DNA of 64,000 bases from MPNP01 sp965116235 (GTDB lineage Bacteria; Pseudomonadota; Alphaproteobacteria; Rhodobacterales; Rhodobacteraceae), in the NCBI GenBank assembly GCA_965116235.1, contig OZ220496.1, forward strand, positions 2,356,001 through 2,420,000. The letters run 5' to 3'. Shown piece after piece: positions 8,705 to 17,436 of the stretch (the first letter of the stretch is position 1; each line of letters begins with the position of its first letter). The notes under the pieces were generated by a model. The model did no database searches and was not told the origin of the DNA. It worked only from the letters and a program-made list of their open reading frames with translations. Made by a program: the position numbers and the translations under genes.

Positions 8705-9363
8705 TTTTGATTGAATACAAGAGCACGACAGACTGGGCACGTTCGGTTGCAAAAGCCGTCGCGTTCGATTTGCGGGAAGTACTTAAAATAAAGGGGGAAG
8801 CCAGTCTAGTTGTGCCTGGGGGAAGCACTCCCGGACCAGTCCTTGAAATCTTGGCCGAACAAGAGCTGAACTGGTCAAATATAGTTGTCATTCCTTCCGA
8901 TGAGCGCTGTGTTCCCAGCACTTCGGAACGCTCCAACGAACGAATGATCCGGAATACATTGATCCGAAGCAAGGCAAAAAAGTCACGCTTGATTTCATTG
9001 TATTCCCCCGACACCAAGATCGATGGAACGGATGAAATGGTTCAGTCTGCCTTACCCATATCGGTCTGTTTTCTCGGTATGGGAGAGGACCTTCACATCG
9101 CCTCCCTGTTTCCTGATTCCCCAGAACTGCCAAAGGCCATCGCACGCAATGCCCCTAACGCTGTTCGGGTTTCAGCACCAAGCCAGCCGGAAGCACGCGT
9201 TACCCTGTCTTTAAACGTTATCCAGTCCTCAAAGCGCACGCACGTCCTGTTCAAAGGCTCGGCCAAACGAGCTGCTCTTGAGAAGAACAAGCATCGGCTC
9301 GATGATCGTGCCGTCCCTGTCAGCTTTATCGCTCCTGCCGCCACGTTTCACTGCATTGAGTAA
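8701..9363 (+). CDS. pgl: 6-phosphogluconolactonase
   Basis: This 220-aa DevB/NagB-type protein hydrolyses 6-phosphogluconolactone to 6-phosphogluconate, the step after Zwf. Family motifs are the VVPGGSTPGPVLE phosphate-binding loop near residue 38, SDERCVPSTSERSNERMI, and CFLGMGEDLHIASLFPDSPEL, which corresponds to the usual GMGxDGHxASLFP segment with Leu replacing Gly. The start is TTG at 8701, overlapping the zwf stop as TTGA, with no nearby in-frame ATG. Three bases separate its stop from pgi. Its position between zwf and pgi supports the assignment. Confidence 0.93.
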   Translation: MILIEYKSTTDWARSVAKAVAFDLREVLKIKGEASLVVPGGSTPGPVLEILAEQELNWSNIVVIPSDERCVPSTSERSNERMIRNTLIRSKAKKSRLISLYSPDTKIDGTDEMVQSALPISVCFLGMGEDLHIASLFPDSPELPKAIARNAPNAVRVSAPSQPEARVTLSLNVIQSSKRTHVLFKGSAKRAALEKNKHRLDDRAVPVSFIAPAATFHCIE

Positions 9364-9366
9364 TCA

Positions 9367-10959
9367 ATGATCTGGAACGCGTTGCAGCAAGCCTGGCAAG
9401 GAATCACCACGCGTCGAATCGGTGACCTGTTTGATCTCGAATCCACTCGAGTTGAGAACTTTACCATTCAGCATGATGGTCTGTATTTCGACTACTCTAA
9501 GACCAACATTGACAGGCCCACGAAAAATCTGCTGCTCCATCTGGCTGGAGCTTCAAATCTTGGATCGTATCGTGATGCAATGTTTGCGGGCCAGAAAATC
9601 AACATCACGGAGAACCGACCTGTACTCCATACGGCTGAAAGAGACGGTCTGAATTCCACTTTGCTTGTTGATGATACCGATATTCGCCAAGTGAGAAACG
9701 CACAGCAAAAAGCATGTTTTGACTTTGCCGAATCAGTCCGCGAGGGTAGGGTGAGGCCGTCCAGAACTTACCAATTCACGGATATCGTCAATATTGGAAT
9801 TGGGGGATCAGATCTTGGTCCTCGGATGGTCACAAGAGCCCTGAGCCCTTATGCCGATGGACCAAGGGTACACTTTGTCTCAAATGTTGACGGGGCTCAC
9901 CTGGCTGATACGATTGCTGATCTCAATCCTGCCACGACCTTGATTCTGATTGCCTCCAAAACCTTTACTACACTTGAAACCCTGACCAATGCCAGAACAG
10001 CAAGGCAGTGGCTGATCAGTGCAATTGGTGAAACTGACGTTGGCAACCATCTTGCCGCCATTTCGAATTCACTCGTCAAATGCAAGGAATTTGGCATTCC
10101 AAAGAACAGAATCTTTACCTTTGGCGAATGGATTGGAGGACGATACTCGATCTGGTCTGCCATAGGGTTGAGTGCAATGATCGCCCTTGGAGAAAAGAAC
10201 TTCAAGCTGTTTCTGGCCGGCGGGAAAAGCATTGATGACCACTTCTTAAGCGAACCCCTCGCCAAAAACCTGCCGGTTATGCTGGCCCTTGTCGGGCTTT
10301 GGCACTGGCAAATCTGTCGATATCCAACTCGGATCGTCATGGCCTACGAACAGAGGCTGGAACATTTGGCCTACTACCTTCAACAGCTTGAGATGGAATC
10401 CAACGGCAAATCGGTCTCCATCATCAATGAAGAATTGCCTCGACAATCCGGACCTGTCGTTTGGGGAGGAACCGGTACAAACGGCCAGCATGCGTTTTTC
10501 CAGCATTTACATCAGGGAACCCAGGTGACGCCGTGTGAATTTCTGGTTGGCGCCTGCGGTCACGAGGACGAACTCCGGGATCATCACGACTACTTGGTCG
10601 CAAACTGCTTTGCTCAATCTGAAGCGTTGATGACTGGAAGTCCTGATGATCCTTCAAGGCTTTCAGATGGAAAGATCAATCGGCATCGGTTGTTTCGTGG
10701 AAATCGCCCCTCGACCACTTTGGTATATAAAAAATTGACCCCTTACGTGCTGGGCCAGATCATTGCCTTGTATGAGCACAGGGTATTCGTGGAAGGAGTC
10801 GTTCTGGGCATCAACAGCTTTGATCAGTGGGGCGTCGAACTCGGCAAGGTTCTGGCTACACAGCTGTATCCTCATATAAGTTGCCAACAAATGGAAGGGA
10901 GTCGATTCAGCCCGTCCCTGAACGGTCTTCTCAAGCAGATTCATCGATTCAAAGGATAG
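9367..10959 (+). CDS. pgi: Glucose-6-phosphate isomerase
   Basis: The 530-aa enzyme interconverts glucose 6-phosphate and fructose 6-phosphate. Both family signatures are visible: FTFGEWIGGRYSIWSAIGLS and the C-terminal VELGKVLATQLYPH. The sugar-phosphate loop NIGIGGSDLGPRM and SKTFTTLETLTNA are also intact, as is GGTGTNGQHAFFQHLHQGT. Length is within the family range. It is the last gene of the zwf-pgl-pgi operon and is followed by a 489-base stretch without a recognisable gene. Confidence 0.96.
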   Translation: MIWNALQQAWQGITTRRIGDLFDLESTRVENFTIQHDGLYFDYSKTNIDRPTKNLLLHLAGASNLGSYRDAMFAGQKINITENRPVLHTAERDGLNSTLLVDDTDIRQVRNAQQKACFDFAESVREGRVRPSRTYQFTDIVNIGIGGSDLGPRMVTRALSPYADGPRVHFVSNVDGAHLADTIADLNPATTLILIASKTFTTLETLTNARTARQWLISAIGETDVGNHLAAISNSLVKCKEFGIPKNRIFTFGEWIGGRYSIWSAIGLSAMIALGEKNFKLFLAGGKSIDDHFLSEPLAKNLPVMLALVGLWHWQICRYPTRIVMAYEQRLEHLAYYLQQLEMESNGKSVSIINEELPRQSGPVVWGGTGTNGQHAFFQHLHQGTQVTPCEFLVGACGHEDELRDHHDYLVANCFAQSEALMTGSPDDPSRLSDGKINRHRLFRGNRPSTTLVYKKLTPYVLGQIIALYEHRVFVEGVVLGINSFDQWGVELGKVLATQLYPHISCQQMEGSRFSPSLNGLLKQIHRFKG

Positions 10960-11448
10960 GTTGCGCTACAACCTGCCACCCAGATAATAATCGCTTGGAT
11001 AGTCCAGCAAGGCCTGGGCTGAGAATCAATGACCCGTTTTAGACCTGACTTCCGAACCGATCTGAACCTTTATGATTGACCCGCCATTCTGTTACGACAA
11101 CCGGTTTTGGCACTGACGGTCCTATCTTCGTACGGTGCAAGGCGTTTACTCGATGCGTTCCCACCGGCCCACCGGTTCCGCACTTTACCGACCTGATGAA
11201 ACATCGCGCCACGCTGGCTCACATGCAGTTCCCGCCGACGAACGGAAGCCATGCGCCCTGCGACGCGATGACATCTCGGCAGGAGCGAGCCTTTGAGTTT
11301 CCGGGCGGGCTATCACCTGAAACCTGTCCAGTTGCCCCCCCCCTCCAAAGTGAAAACAGTGTTCGGTCTAGGGGGTGTAAAAATCAGTTTCAGAAGTTCA
11401 GTTTAGATCGTAAACCTGGGGTGCGATGATTATGCTTGCAAGGGACTC
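10960..11448. other. 489-base intergenic block without a recognisable gene
   Basis: The block lies between the convergent ends of pgi and the ASKHA-ferredoxin gene. Short open frames exist on both strands (for example plus 11076-11429), but none shows a known motif or a good ribosome-binding site. Composition is GC-rich compared with other gaps, with several self-complementary patches (AACCGGTT near 11100, the CCACCGGCCCACCGG run near 11160) and a nine-cytosine run around 11335-11343. This could be structured RNA or the remnant of an element. I find no clear terminator. Confidence 0.4.
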
Positions 11449-13488
11449 TCAGGTATTTCGCCTGCGCCTTCTGGTTCGACCGTTTTGCTTGTGCTGGAAA
11501 TTTGTATCAGGGATGATGACAGCTTGGCCAAGATTTGGAAACGGATCAACTGCATGGGGGATAGCATTGGCGTTCACAAAGTGTTCTTGGAACATGGGGT
11601 CAATGGCCGTTTCAATCTTTTTGATCTGGGATACAATCTGTTCGACATGCTTCCGAGCTTCAACATTGCACAGGGCTATCCGAGCACCTGAACCGGCGGC
11701 GTTGCCCGCCGATATCACTTTATCCAATGCACAGTCCGGTATCATTCCCAGTACCATTGCATGCTTGACCGAAATGTGCGACCCAAACGCTCCAGCCAAT
11801 ACGATTCTGTCAACCTGACTTGAGCCAAATTGGTCCATTAGCAATCGTGCACCAGCATAGAGAGCCGATTTTGCCAGTTGGATGGCACGGATATCATTTT
11901 GAGTCACCAGTATGGGAGTGGTGTCGTTGCTTTTGTCCTCGTATAGGAGGTATGAATGAGTTCGACCATCCTGAATGATTCGTTCAGAACCGACGTCTTC
12001 GCGTGATCCAATCAAGCCGGATTCGTCAATTATGCCCGCTAGCCTCATTTCAGCGACGACTTCAATGATTCCTGAACCGCAAATGCCGTTTATGCCGGTG
12101 CTCAGGATAGCATTGTCAAAACCGTCCTCATCGGACCACAGGTCACTCCCAATAATCTTAAATCGGGGCTCTTTGGTTTCGGGGTCGATACGAACGCGTT
12201 CAATGGCTCCCGGAGTTGCTCGTTGTCCCGATGATATCTGGGCCCCTTCAAAGGCAGGGCCGGTTGGGGAAGAGCACGCCAGAACATTGGTCTTGTCGCC
12301 AAAGAAAATTTCGGCATTGGTGCCAACGTCAACGACCAAAACCTTGTCCTCGGAGTCTTGTGGGGCGACAGACAAAATGACACCGGCAGCATCGGCGCCA
12401 ACATGACCAGCAACACAGGGCAGGATATAGACAGGAACGGATGAGCTCAGCGAAGCAAGATCAAGATGTGCGGCCGTGATGTTGAGAGCCGATGAGACGG
12501 CTAGGGCAAAAGGGGCCTGACCAAGTTCGATCGGATTGATTCCAAGCAAAAGATGGTGCATTACGGGATTGCATACAACCGCTATATCCACGATTGAATC
12601 CAGCGCGATGTCGTGGTCTTGAGCCGTGGATACGATCAAGTCGTCAAGAGCATTCCGGACGGTGTGAGACAATTCCCTGTCGCCATCCGGGTTCAGCATG
12701 GCATAGGACACGCGACTCATGAGGTCTTCACCAAACCGGATCTGAGGGTTCATGATTCCCGTTGACGCTACAACGTCACCGCCGCGCAGTTCGCAGATAT
12801 GAAGGGCAATGGTTGTTGAACCCAGGTCAATGGCCAGACCATAGATGTTCTTGTCGTAAAACCCTGGCCACATCTGGATTATTCGTGCACCGTGCGACTG
12901 GTGACTTTGCCAAATGGCCAATGTGAGACACCAGTCTCCGGCACGCAGCGTCTTTTGCAAGACTGGAAGCAGAGCATGATCGAGTTCGACAGATGTCAGA
13001 CTCCACTGATCTTCAAGAGCCCTGAGAATTCGTTCGTGGTCCCCCTCAGGATGATGCATATCCGGCTCTTCGACCTGAACATAAAAAAGTCGAATTGCAG
13101 GATTCATGGTGACGGGGCTTAGATCCGCCGATTTTCTGACAATCTGTTTATGAACCTGGGATTCAGGTGGTACGTCGACGATAATGTCGGCCATGATCTT
13201 GGCTTGGCAACCCAGTCTTCGACTTGCCTTCAAACCCCGCACCCGGTCATAGCGTTCTTCAATTTCATTCCAGTCCGACAGAGAGGATTTCGAGGAGACA
13301 ATCTGGTATTTGGGAAAGGTGCCGTACGAAGGAGTGATTTGGCAACGCGAACAAATGCCTCGTCCGCCGCAGACGCTGTCAAGATCGACTCCCAAACTGC
13401 GCGCTGCGCTGAGAACAGGAGTTCCAACTGGAAACCGACCCCTTTTTCCGGACGGGGAAAAGACAATTAGTGGATCGTTGCTAGCCAA
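11449..13488 (-). CDS. ASKHA-domain corrinoid activation protein with N-terminal ferredoxin domain
   Basis: This 679-aa protein resembles RamA/RACo-type reductive activators, which use ATP to restore corrinoid cofactors to the Co(I) state. The N terminus is a 2Fe-2S ferredoxin domain with Cys40, Cys46 and Cys49 (CGGRGICSRC) and a fourth at Cys94. From about residue 215 an actin-like ATPase fold (DUF4445) begins with YGLAIDLGSTTIALH; VLVVDVGTNAEIFFGD and VLAGAFGSHISVKHA follow. The start is TTG at 13488, preceded by GGGGAG eight bases upstream; the nearest ATG is out of frame. It ends the C1 cassette, downstream of the pterin methyltransferase. No corrinoid protein gene is visible nearby, so the partner is unknown. 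Confidence 0.85.
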   Translation of the reverse strand: MASNDPLIVFSPSGKRGRFPVGTPVLSAARSLGVDLDSVCGGRGICSRCQITPSYGTFPKYQIVSSKSSLSDWNEIEERYDRVRGLKASRRLGCQAKIMADIIVDVPPESQVHKQIVRKSADLSPVTMNPAIRLFYVQVEEPDMHHPEGDHERILRALEDQWSLTSVELDHALLPVLQKTLRAGDWCLTLAIWQSHQSHGARIIQMWPGFYDKNIYGLAIDLGSTTIALHICELRGGDVVASTGIMNPQIRFGEDLMSRVSYAMLNPDGDRELSHTVRNALDDLIVSTAQDHDIALDSIVDIAVVCNPVMHHLLLGINPIELGQAPFALAVSSALNITAAHLDLASLSSSVPVYILPCVAGHVGADAAGVILSVAPQDSEDKVLVVDVGTNAEIFFGDKTNVLACSSPTGPAFEGAQISSGQRATPGAIERVRIDPETKEPRFKIIGSDLWSDEDGFDNAILSTGINGICGSGIIEVVAEMRLAGIIDESGLIGSREDVGSERIIQDGRTHSYLLYEDKSNDTTPILVTQNDIRAIQLAKSALYAGARLLMDQFGSSQVDRIVLAGAFGSHISVKHAMVLGMIPDCALDKVISAGNAAGSGARIALCNVEARKHVEQIVSQIKKIETAIDPMFQEHFVNANAIPHAVDPFPNLGQAVIIPDTNFQHKQNGRTRRRRRNT

Positions 13489-13529
13489 GTCATTTCTCCC
13501 CGTTCGGCGGTATTGCGGGCTTTCAGGTC

Positions 13530-14450
13530 CTATCGCGGTCGCCGGCGCCCTCGCCGAACTCGCCCTTGACCCTCGGCCGAAGCCGTTGGTGGGGCGTTGA
13601 ACCGGATCCAGACCGAACCATTGAGGTCATTTGCCGACAACAGGTTGGCGGCCCGAACGGCATCCATTTCCAGTTGACGAATGGGATTCATGATGGCGGA
13701 TGTCATGCCCGAGGCAATGGCCATGGGCAGGAAGGCGGCATTGATGGCATGTCGGTTGGGCAGGCCAAAGGAAATGTTCGACGCACCACAGGTTGTGTTC
13801 ACAAACAATTCTTCCCGCAGTCGCCGAACCAGCCGAAATACCTGATTGCCAGCCGTGGCCATCGCGCCAATGGGCATCACCAGAGGATCCACGACAACGT
13901 CATTTGATGGAATGCCATGATCGGATGCCCGCTCCACGATTTTCTTGGCCACGGCAAATCGGACATCCGGATCTTCCGATATTCCAGAATCATCGTTGGA
14001 AATGGCCACGACCGGAACATCGTGCTTCTTGACAAGGGGCAAGATGGTTTCCAGCCGCTCCTCTTCACCGGTTACCGAGTTCACAAGAGGACGGCCTTCG
14101 CATATCGCAAGCCCGGCCGCCAAGGCATCAGGAACAGAGCTGTCGATGCAAAGCGGCACATCAACCAGCTCCTGAATAAGCTTCAGCAACTTTTGCATCA
14201 GCGGTGGCTCCGTTTCATTTGGATTCGGATTCGAGTTGTAAACAACCCCGGCGTTGACATCCAGCATCGTCGCCCCGCACTCAACCTGCTGAAGGGCATC
14301 CTTCTTGACGGTTTCAAAGTTACCGGCTTCCAGTTCTATTGCAAGCGATTTTCTTCCGGTCGGATTGATGCGCTCGCCAATGACGCAAAAAGGCTCTTCG
14401 AAGCCGATGATCACTGTTTTCGAACGTGATTGTACTAAGGTTCTTGGCAC
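13530..14450 (-). CDS. Methyltetrahydrofolate:corrinoid methyltransferase-like pterin-binding protein
   Basis: The 306-aa product has a pterin-binding TIM-barrel domain of the DHPS/MeTr type. Markers are VIGERINPTGRKSL near residue 24, the pterin-binding MLDVNAG, CIDSSVPDALAAGL, NSVTGEE, DPLVMPIG and NTTCGASNISFGLPNRH. Such proteins move methyl groups between methyltetrahydrofolate and a corrinoid. The C terminus carries an unusual basic tail (RVRRGRRRPR). It sits between the MTHFR-like gene (12-base gap) and the ASKHA activator. Dihydropteroate synthase is unlikely because of the neighbours and the MeTr-type motifs. The methyl donor is inferred. Confidence 0.83.
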   Translation of the reverse strand: MPRTLVQSRSKTVIIGFEEPFCVIGERINPTGRKSLAIELEAGNFETVKKDALQQVECGATMLDVNAGVVYNSNPNPNETEPPLMQKLLKLIQELVDVPLCIDSSVPDALAAGLAICEGRPLVNSVTGEEERLETILPLVKKHDVPVVAISNDDSGISEDPDVRFAVAKKIVERASDHGIPSNDVVVDPLVMPIGAMATAGNQVFRLVRRLREELFVNTTCGASNISFGLPNRHAINAAFLPMAIASGMTSAIMNPIRQLEMDAVRAANLLSANDLNGSVWIRFNAPPTASAEGQGRVRRGRRRPR

Positions 14451-14462
14451 TGCGTCCTCCAG

Positions 14463-15314
14463 TCAGCCGGACAACCGATGCCGGTTGTCATTGATCCAGT
14501 CCGAACAGGATTTGATGCCGCCGAGGGGAAAGAAATGAATACCCTTGATCTGGGTAAGGGGAGCAGAATTCAAATCCCCGGCCAGAGCGTTCAAAATGTC
14601 ATCCGGTTCAAAAGGGCGTAGCAGCTTGGTCACGTCACGGGCACGTTTTTGCAGTACTCCGATGGAAGCACCGACGCCACAAGCGGCGGCATATTTGAGC
14701 AAGGTTCCAAGTTTGGCAGGGCCCGCCACCCCAACCCATACGGGCAGATCAATCCCAATGGCACCAATCCGGCGGATCCAGTCAACAACGACTTGATGAT
14801 CGAACACAAACTGTGTGACCAGTGCAACGTCAGCGTCTGTTCGTTCCGCAAAATCTTGCTTGGCCATCAAGGCCTTGTCCGCATTTTCCGTACCCCTTGC
14901 TGGATCAATGTCCCTGTTTCGTTCGGGGTGACCGGCAAAATGAAGGGATGTGAATCCGTATCGGTCAAAAAGTCCTGTTTCAAGCAGGTCAAGAGAACTG
15001 GCAAAGGCACCGTAAGGTCGTCGGGTACCGCCAGCCAAGAGAAGCAGTTGATCGATGCCGACCTCATGAGAATATCTTTTCAAGAGGGTGTCCAGACTGA
15101 TCGTGTCCAGAACGGTTCGGGCGGTCAGATGGGGCATCACGGAAAACCCCTGATCCTTCAGCCGACGAGCCGTCATCAGCATGTCCTCGACGGGCGTACC
15201 TTCGATATTCGCGATGTATATTAGGGTCTTGTCGGGAAGAAGGGCTCTGAAGTCCTCGATCTTAGCTGCCGTCTTGGGCATGACCTCAATCGAAAAGCCC
15301 TTCAGCAGATTCAT
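14463..15314 (-). CDS. Methylenetetrahydrofolate reductase family protein
   Basis: This 283-aa protein belongs to the MTHFR family, which interconverts 5,10-methylene- and 5-methyltetrahydrofolate using FAD. The N-terminal FSIEVMPKTAAKIEDF corresponds to the FEFFPPK signature in divergent form, keeping the catalytic Glu. IANIEGTPVEDML, MPHLTART, LLLAGGTRRPYGAFASSL and LHFAGHPERN match the barrel strands. ATG 15314 overlaps the upstream stop as ATGA and is preferred over TTG 15323. Its neighbours, a pterin methyltransferase and an ASKHA activator, suggest that it works in methyl-group oxidation or demethylation rather than only in methionine synthesis. That direction is inferred. Confidence 0.87.
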   Translation of the reverse strand: MNLLKGFSIEVMPKTAAKIEDFRALLPDKTLIYIANIEGTPVEDMLMTARRLKDQGFSVMPHLTARTVLDTISLDTLLKRYSHEVGIDQLLLLAGGTRRPYGAFASSLDLLETGLFDRYGFTSLHFAGHPERNRDIDPARGTENADKALMAKQDFAERTDADVALVTQFVFDHQVVVDWIRRIGAIGIDLPVWVGVAGPAKLGTLLKYAAACGVGASIGVLQKRARDVTKLLRPFEPDDILNALAGDLNSAPLTQIKGIHFFPLGGIKSCSDWINDNRHRLSG

Positions 15315-15610
15315 GGCTGCCAACCCGAATTGTCGATCAAGGATTTTAATCGGGACCGATCAAACTGGCTTTCGATCTTGGAGGCATATTCCTTGACAAT
15401 TTCGTCGGGGTCACCATCAACTGGTATCGGAACCCCTCTTCGCCATTCTGACAGATAACTGTCTGTACCGGTAGCGCCGACTTTCATGGCGCATCGGTCG
15501 ATGGCCTCTTCAAAACGGCTCGAAAGTTGCTTTTTTCGGGCTTTCCGGCCTTTGCCGACGATTATCTGGGCCGGTATGTCCCGCCAATACACGATCACCA
15601 GCTCAGTCAT
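15311..15610 (-). CDS. 'Virulence factor' family small protein (PF13769-like)
   Basis: The 99-aa product begins MTELVIVYWRDIPAQIIVGKG and continues with ELSSRFEEAIDRCAM-like and SYLSEWRR segments typical of the small family labelled 'virulence factor' in alphaproteobacteria. It is almost always found immediately upstream of MTHFR-like and pterin methyltransferase genes. ATG 15610 has GGGAG eight bases upstream and is preferred over the in-frame start at 15643. The stop overlaps the MTHFR start. Despite the family name nothing suggests virulence; the context points to C1 metabolism. Biochemical role is unknown. Confidence 0.8.
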   Translation of the reverse strand: MTELVIVYWRDIPAQIIVGKGRKARKKQLSSRFEEAIDRCAMKVGATGTDSYLSEWRRGVPIPVDGDPDEIVKEYASKIESQFDRSRLKSLIDNSGWQP

Positions 15611-15675
15611 GCGGATCTCCCATCCCTTGCACTCCCCACTCATGCTACATGGTCAGGTGTAGAAACCCGTCATAA

Positions 15676-15706
15676 TTGGTATTATTTTGCAACTTTGAAA
15701 TACCAA
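15676..15706. promoter_or_regulatory. Perfect inverted repeat between the C1 cassette and rlmE
   Basis: TTGGTATT at 15676-15683 is matched exactly by AATACCAA at 15699-15706 across a 15-base spacer. The half-site centres are 23 bases apart, about two helical turns, which suits a dimeric regulator. It lies in the divergent region, 66 bases upstream of the 'virulence factor' start and about 50 bases upstream of rlmE. No cognate regulator is encoded next to it. It is a candidate operator only. Confidence 0.4.
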
Positions 15707-15752
15707 AACCATTTTTTTGTTGCACTAAAGAATAAGGCGGCGGCCGCTGGTG

Positions 15753-16433
15753 ATGGGCCACAGAAAATTGCATGTCAGGCTGAAGACCGCAAAGGGTCGG
15801 ACAGTCAGTTCTAGCCGCTGGCTCCAGCGGCAGCTTAACGATCCATATGTCAGTCAGGCCAAGCGGGAAGGGTATCGGTCTCGTTCGGCATTCAAGCTTG
15901 TACAACTGAACCAGAAGTTCAACTGTCTCAAGCCGGGCATGAACGTTCTGGATTTGGGATGCGCTCCTGGCGGCTGGTCTCAGGTTGCGGCCCAGCTGAC
16001 GAATTCGGCAGGAACGGCCTGTAATTTGCCGAAGGGAAAGGTCTTTGCGGTCGATATCAATCCGATTGATCCCATCATTGGGGTTGAGTTTGTCCAACGG
16101 GATGCATTTGAACTGGACACCTCGGCGTTGGGGCAGGATTTGATCAAGGACAAGATAGATGGAACACTTTCGGACATGGCTTCACCGGCCACAGGTCACA
16201 AGCAGACCGATCATCTGAGAATTGTGGCTCTCTGCGAATTGGCCTTTGACTTGGCCAAGGACATTCTTTTACATGGCGGATTCTTCATTGCAAAAGTGTT
16301 GGAAGGGGGAGCCGATCATCATCTTCAGCGTGGTCTCAAGCAGTCGTTTGAACGCGTGTATACATACAAGCCGGGTGCTAGCCGCAAGGAAAGCTCAGAA
16401 AAATATGTCGTATGTCTTGGCTTCAGGGGGTAA
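15753..16433 (+). CDS. rlmE: 23S rRNA 2'-O-methyltransferase RlmE
   Basis: This 226-aa FtsJ-type enzyme methylates the ribose of a uridine in helix 92 of 23S rRNA. The start of the domain (SSRWLQRQLNDPYV, then REGYRSRSAFKL with the catalytic Lys), the SAM motif VLDLGCAPGGWSQVA, the catalytic Asp in DMASP (LSDMASPATGH), and a downstream FIAKVLEG Lys are visible. ATG 15753 is chosen; a GTG lies immediately before it. The central insertion (NSAGTACNLPKGKV) is slightly longer than in enterobacterial RlmE. It stands alone, 128 bases before the metallo-hydrolase gene. Confidence 0.94.
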   Translation: MGHRKLHVRLKTAKGRTVSSSRWLQRQLNDPYVSQAKREGYRSRSAFKLVQLNQKFNCLKPGMNVLDLGCAPGGWSQVAAQLTNSAGTACNLPKGKVFAVDINPIDPIIGVEFVQRDAFELDTSALGQDLIKDKIDGTLSDMASPATGHKQTDHLRIVALCELAFDLAKDILLHGGFFIAKVLEGGADHHLQRGLKQSFERVYTYKPGASRKESSEKYVVCLGFRG

Positions 16434-16561
16434 TGAGGCTGGTCAGGCCATTTGTCCGGGCCAATCTTTTCCGCCGCCGTTGATTGAATTTTGTCGACAG
16501 GAGGCATACTTCAGGACCTGACTGTGAACCGACGAGTGACCGCAACCGACAGGATGACAAA

Positions 16562-17392
16562 ATGGCTCGAACTTGTACCAAGCGGATCGGAAACACCAGA
16601 GTAACGATCCTGAATGACGGACAGAACGTTTTTGGATACGATCTCTTTCCCAACAACACTGAAGACGAAATCAACACGTTGCTGGCTCAAAGGGACAAGA
16701 CAGAAATTGAAACGCGATTCAATTGTTGTCTGATTGAGCCCGATCATGGCCGGAACATACTGGTCGATGCCGGAGTCGGAACCCTTTTCGGTGATGTAGC
16801 CGGACATATTGGAGATGCTTTTGCCGAGATCGGGTTTGATCCCGCGTCAATATCTACGGTCGTGTTCACGCACCTGCACCCAGATCATATCGGTGGAGCG
16901 TTGGATGAAGATGGCAAACCGACGTTTCCGAATGCCGAAATCATCATCGACGAGAACGAATACAATTTTTGGACAAACCCCAGCTTTGACTATCCCGATC
17001 TGGCCGAATGGAAGGACATTGCCGACAAATTCATTGCCGCTTACTCCACCAATCTGAAAACCCTGAAACGCAACGGAGAAATCGCCAGCGATATCCGGTT
17101 TGAGGCACTCTATGGGCATACGCCCGGTCATTCGGGCGTTCGGGTCGAGTCCGCCGGCACGCAGTTTATCTATGTCAGCGATCTGTTTGTCGTGCAAGAT
17201 GTTCAGTTGCAGGATCCCACTATTCAACTCGGCTTTGATCTGGACCCTGAAACGGGCGTTGAAGTCCGAACACGAACCCTGAACAAGATTGCAACCGATA
17301 CCATATACTTCTCTGGCGGCCATATCCTGGGACCCACAATAGGGCTTCTGGAAAAGGCTGGAAAAGGCTACGAGGTGGTCTCGCATTCATAA
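16562..17392 (+). CDS. Metallo-beta-lactamase-fold hydrolase
   Basis: The 276-aa protein carries the metal-binding motif VFTHLHPDHIGG (HxHxDH), the second-site His in YGHTPGHSGV, the Asp in YVSDLFV, and a final His in GGHILGP, so it should bind two metal ions. The fold covers lactonases, glyoxalase II and other hydrolases; the segment NCCLIEPDHGRNILVDAGVG is the usual entry strand. ATG 16562 follows an AGGA box and gives a normal N terminus. It directly precedes recA with a gap of only 44 bases. The substrate cannot be inferred; an AHL lactonase is one possibility without support from context. Confidence 0.85.
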   Translation: MARTCTKRIGNTRVTILNDGQNVFGYDLFPNNTEDEINTLLAQRDKTEIETRFNCCLIEPDHGRNILVDAGVGTLFGDVAGHIGDAFAEIGFDPASISTVVFTHLHPDHIGGALDEDGKPTFPNAEIIIDENEYNFWTNPSFDYPDLAEWKDIADKFIAAYSTNLKTLKRNGEIASDIRFEALYGHTPGHSGVRVESAGTQFIYVSDLFVVQDVQLQDPTIQLGFDLDPETGVEVRTRTLNKIATDTIYFSGGHILGPTIGLLEKAGKGYEVVSHS

Positions 17393-17436
17393 CCCTGGCC
17401 TTGTTGGCCAAAGCCCTTCAATCAGGATTGCACAAG

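Noticed and set aside
11076..11429. Plus-strand frame of 117 codons between pgi and the ASKHA gene
   Set aside because: No motif, no ribosome-binding site, and competing frames of similar length on the other strand; treated as part of an unexplained intergenic block.
15611..15752. Cobalamin or SAM riboswitch upstream of the C1 cassette
   Set aside because: The leader is short and AT-rich and shows none of the conserved riboswitch boxes; only the inverted repeat stands out.
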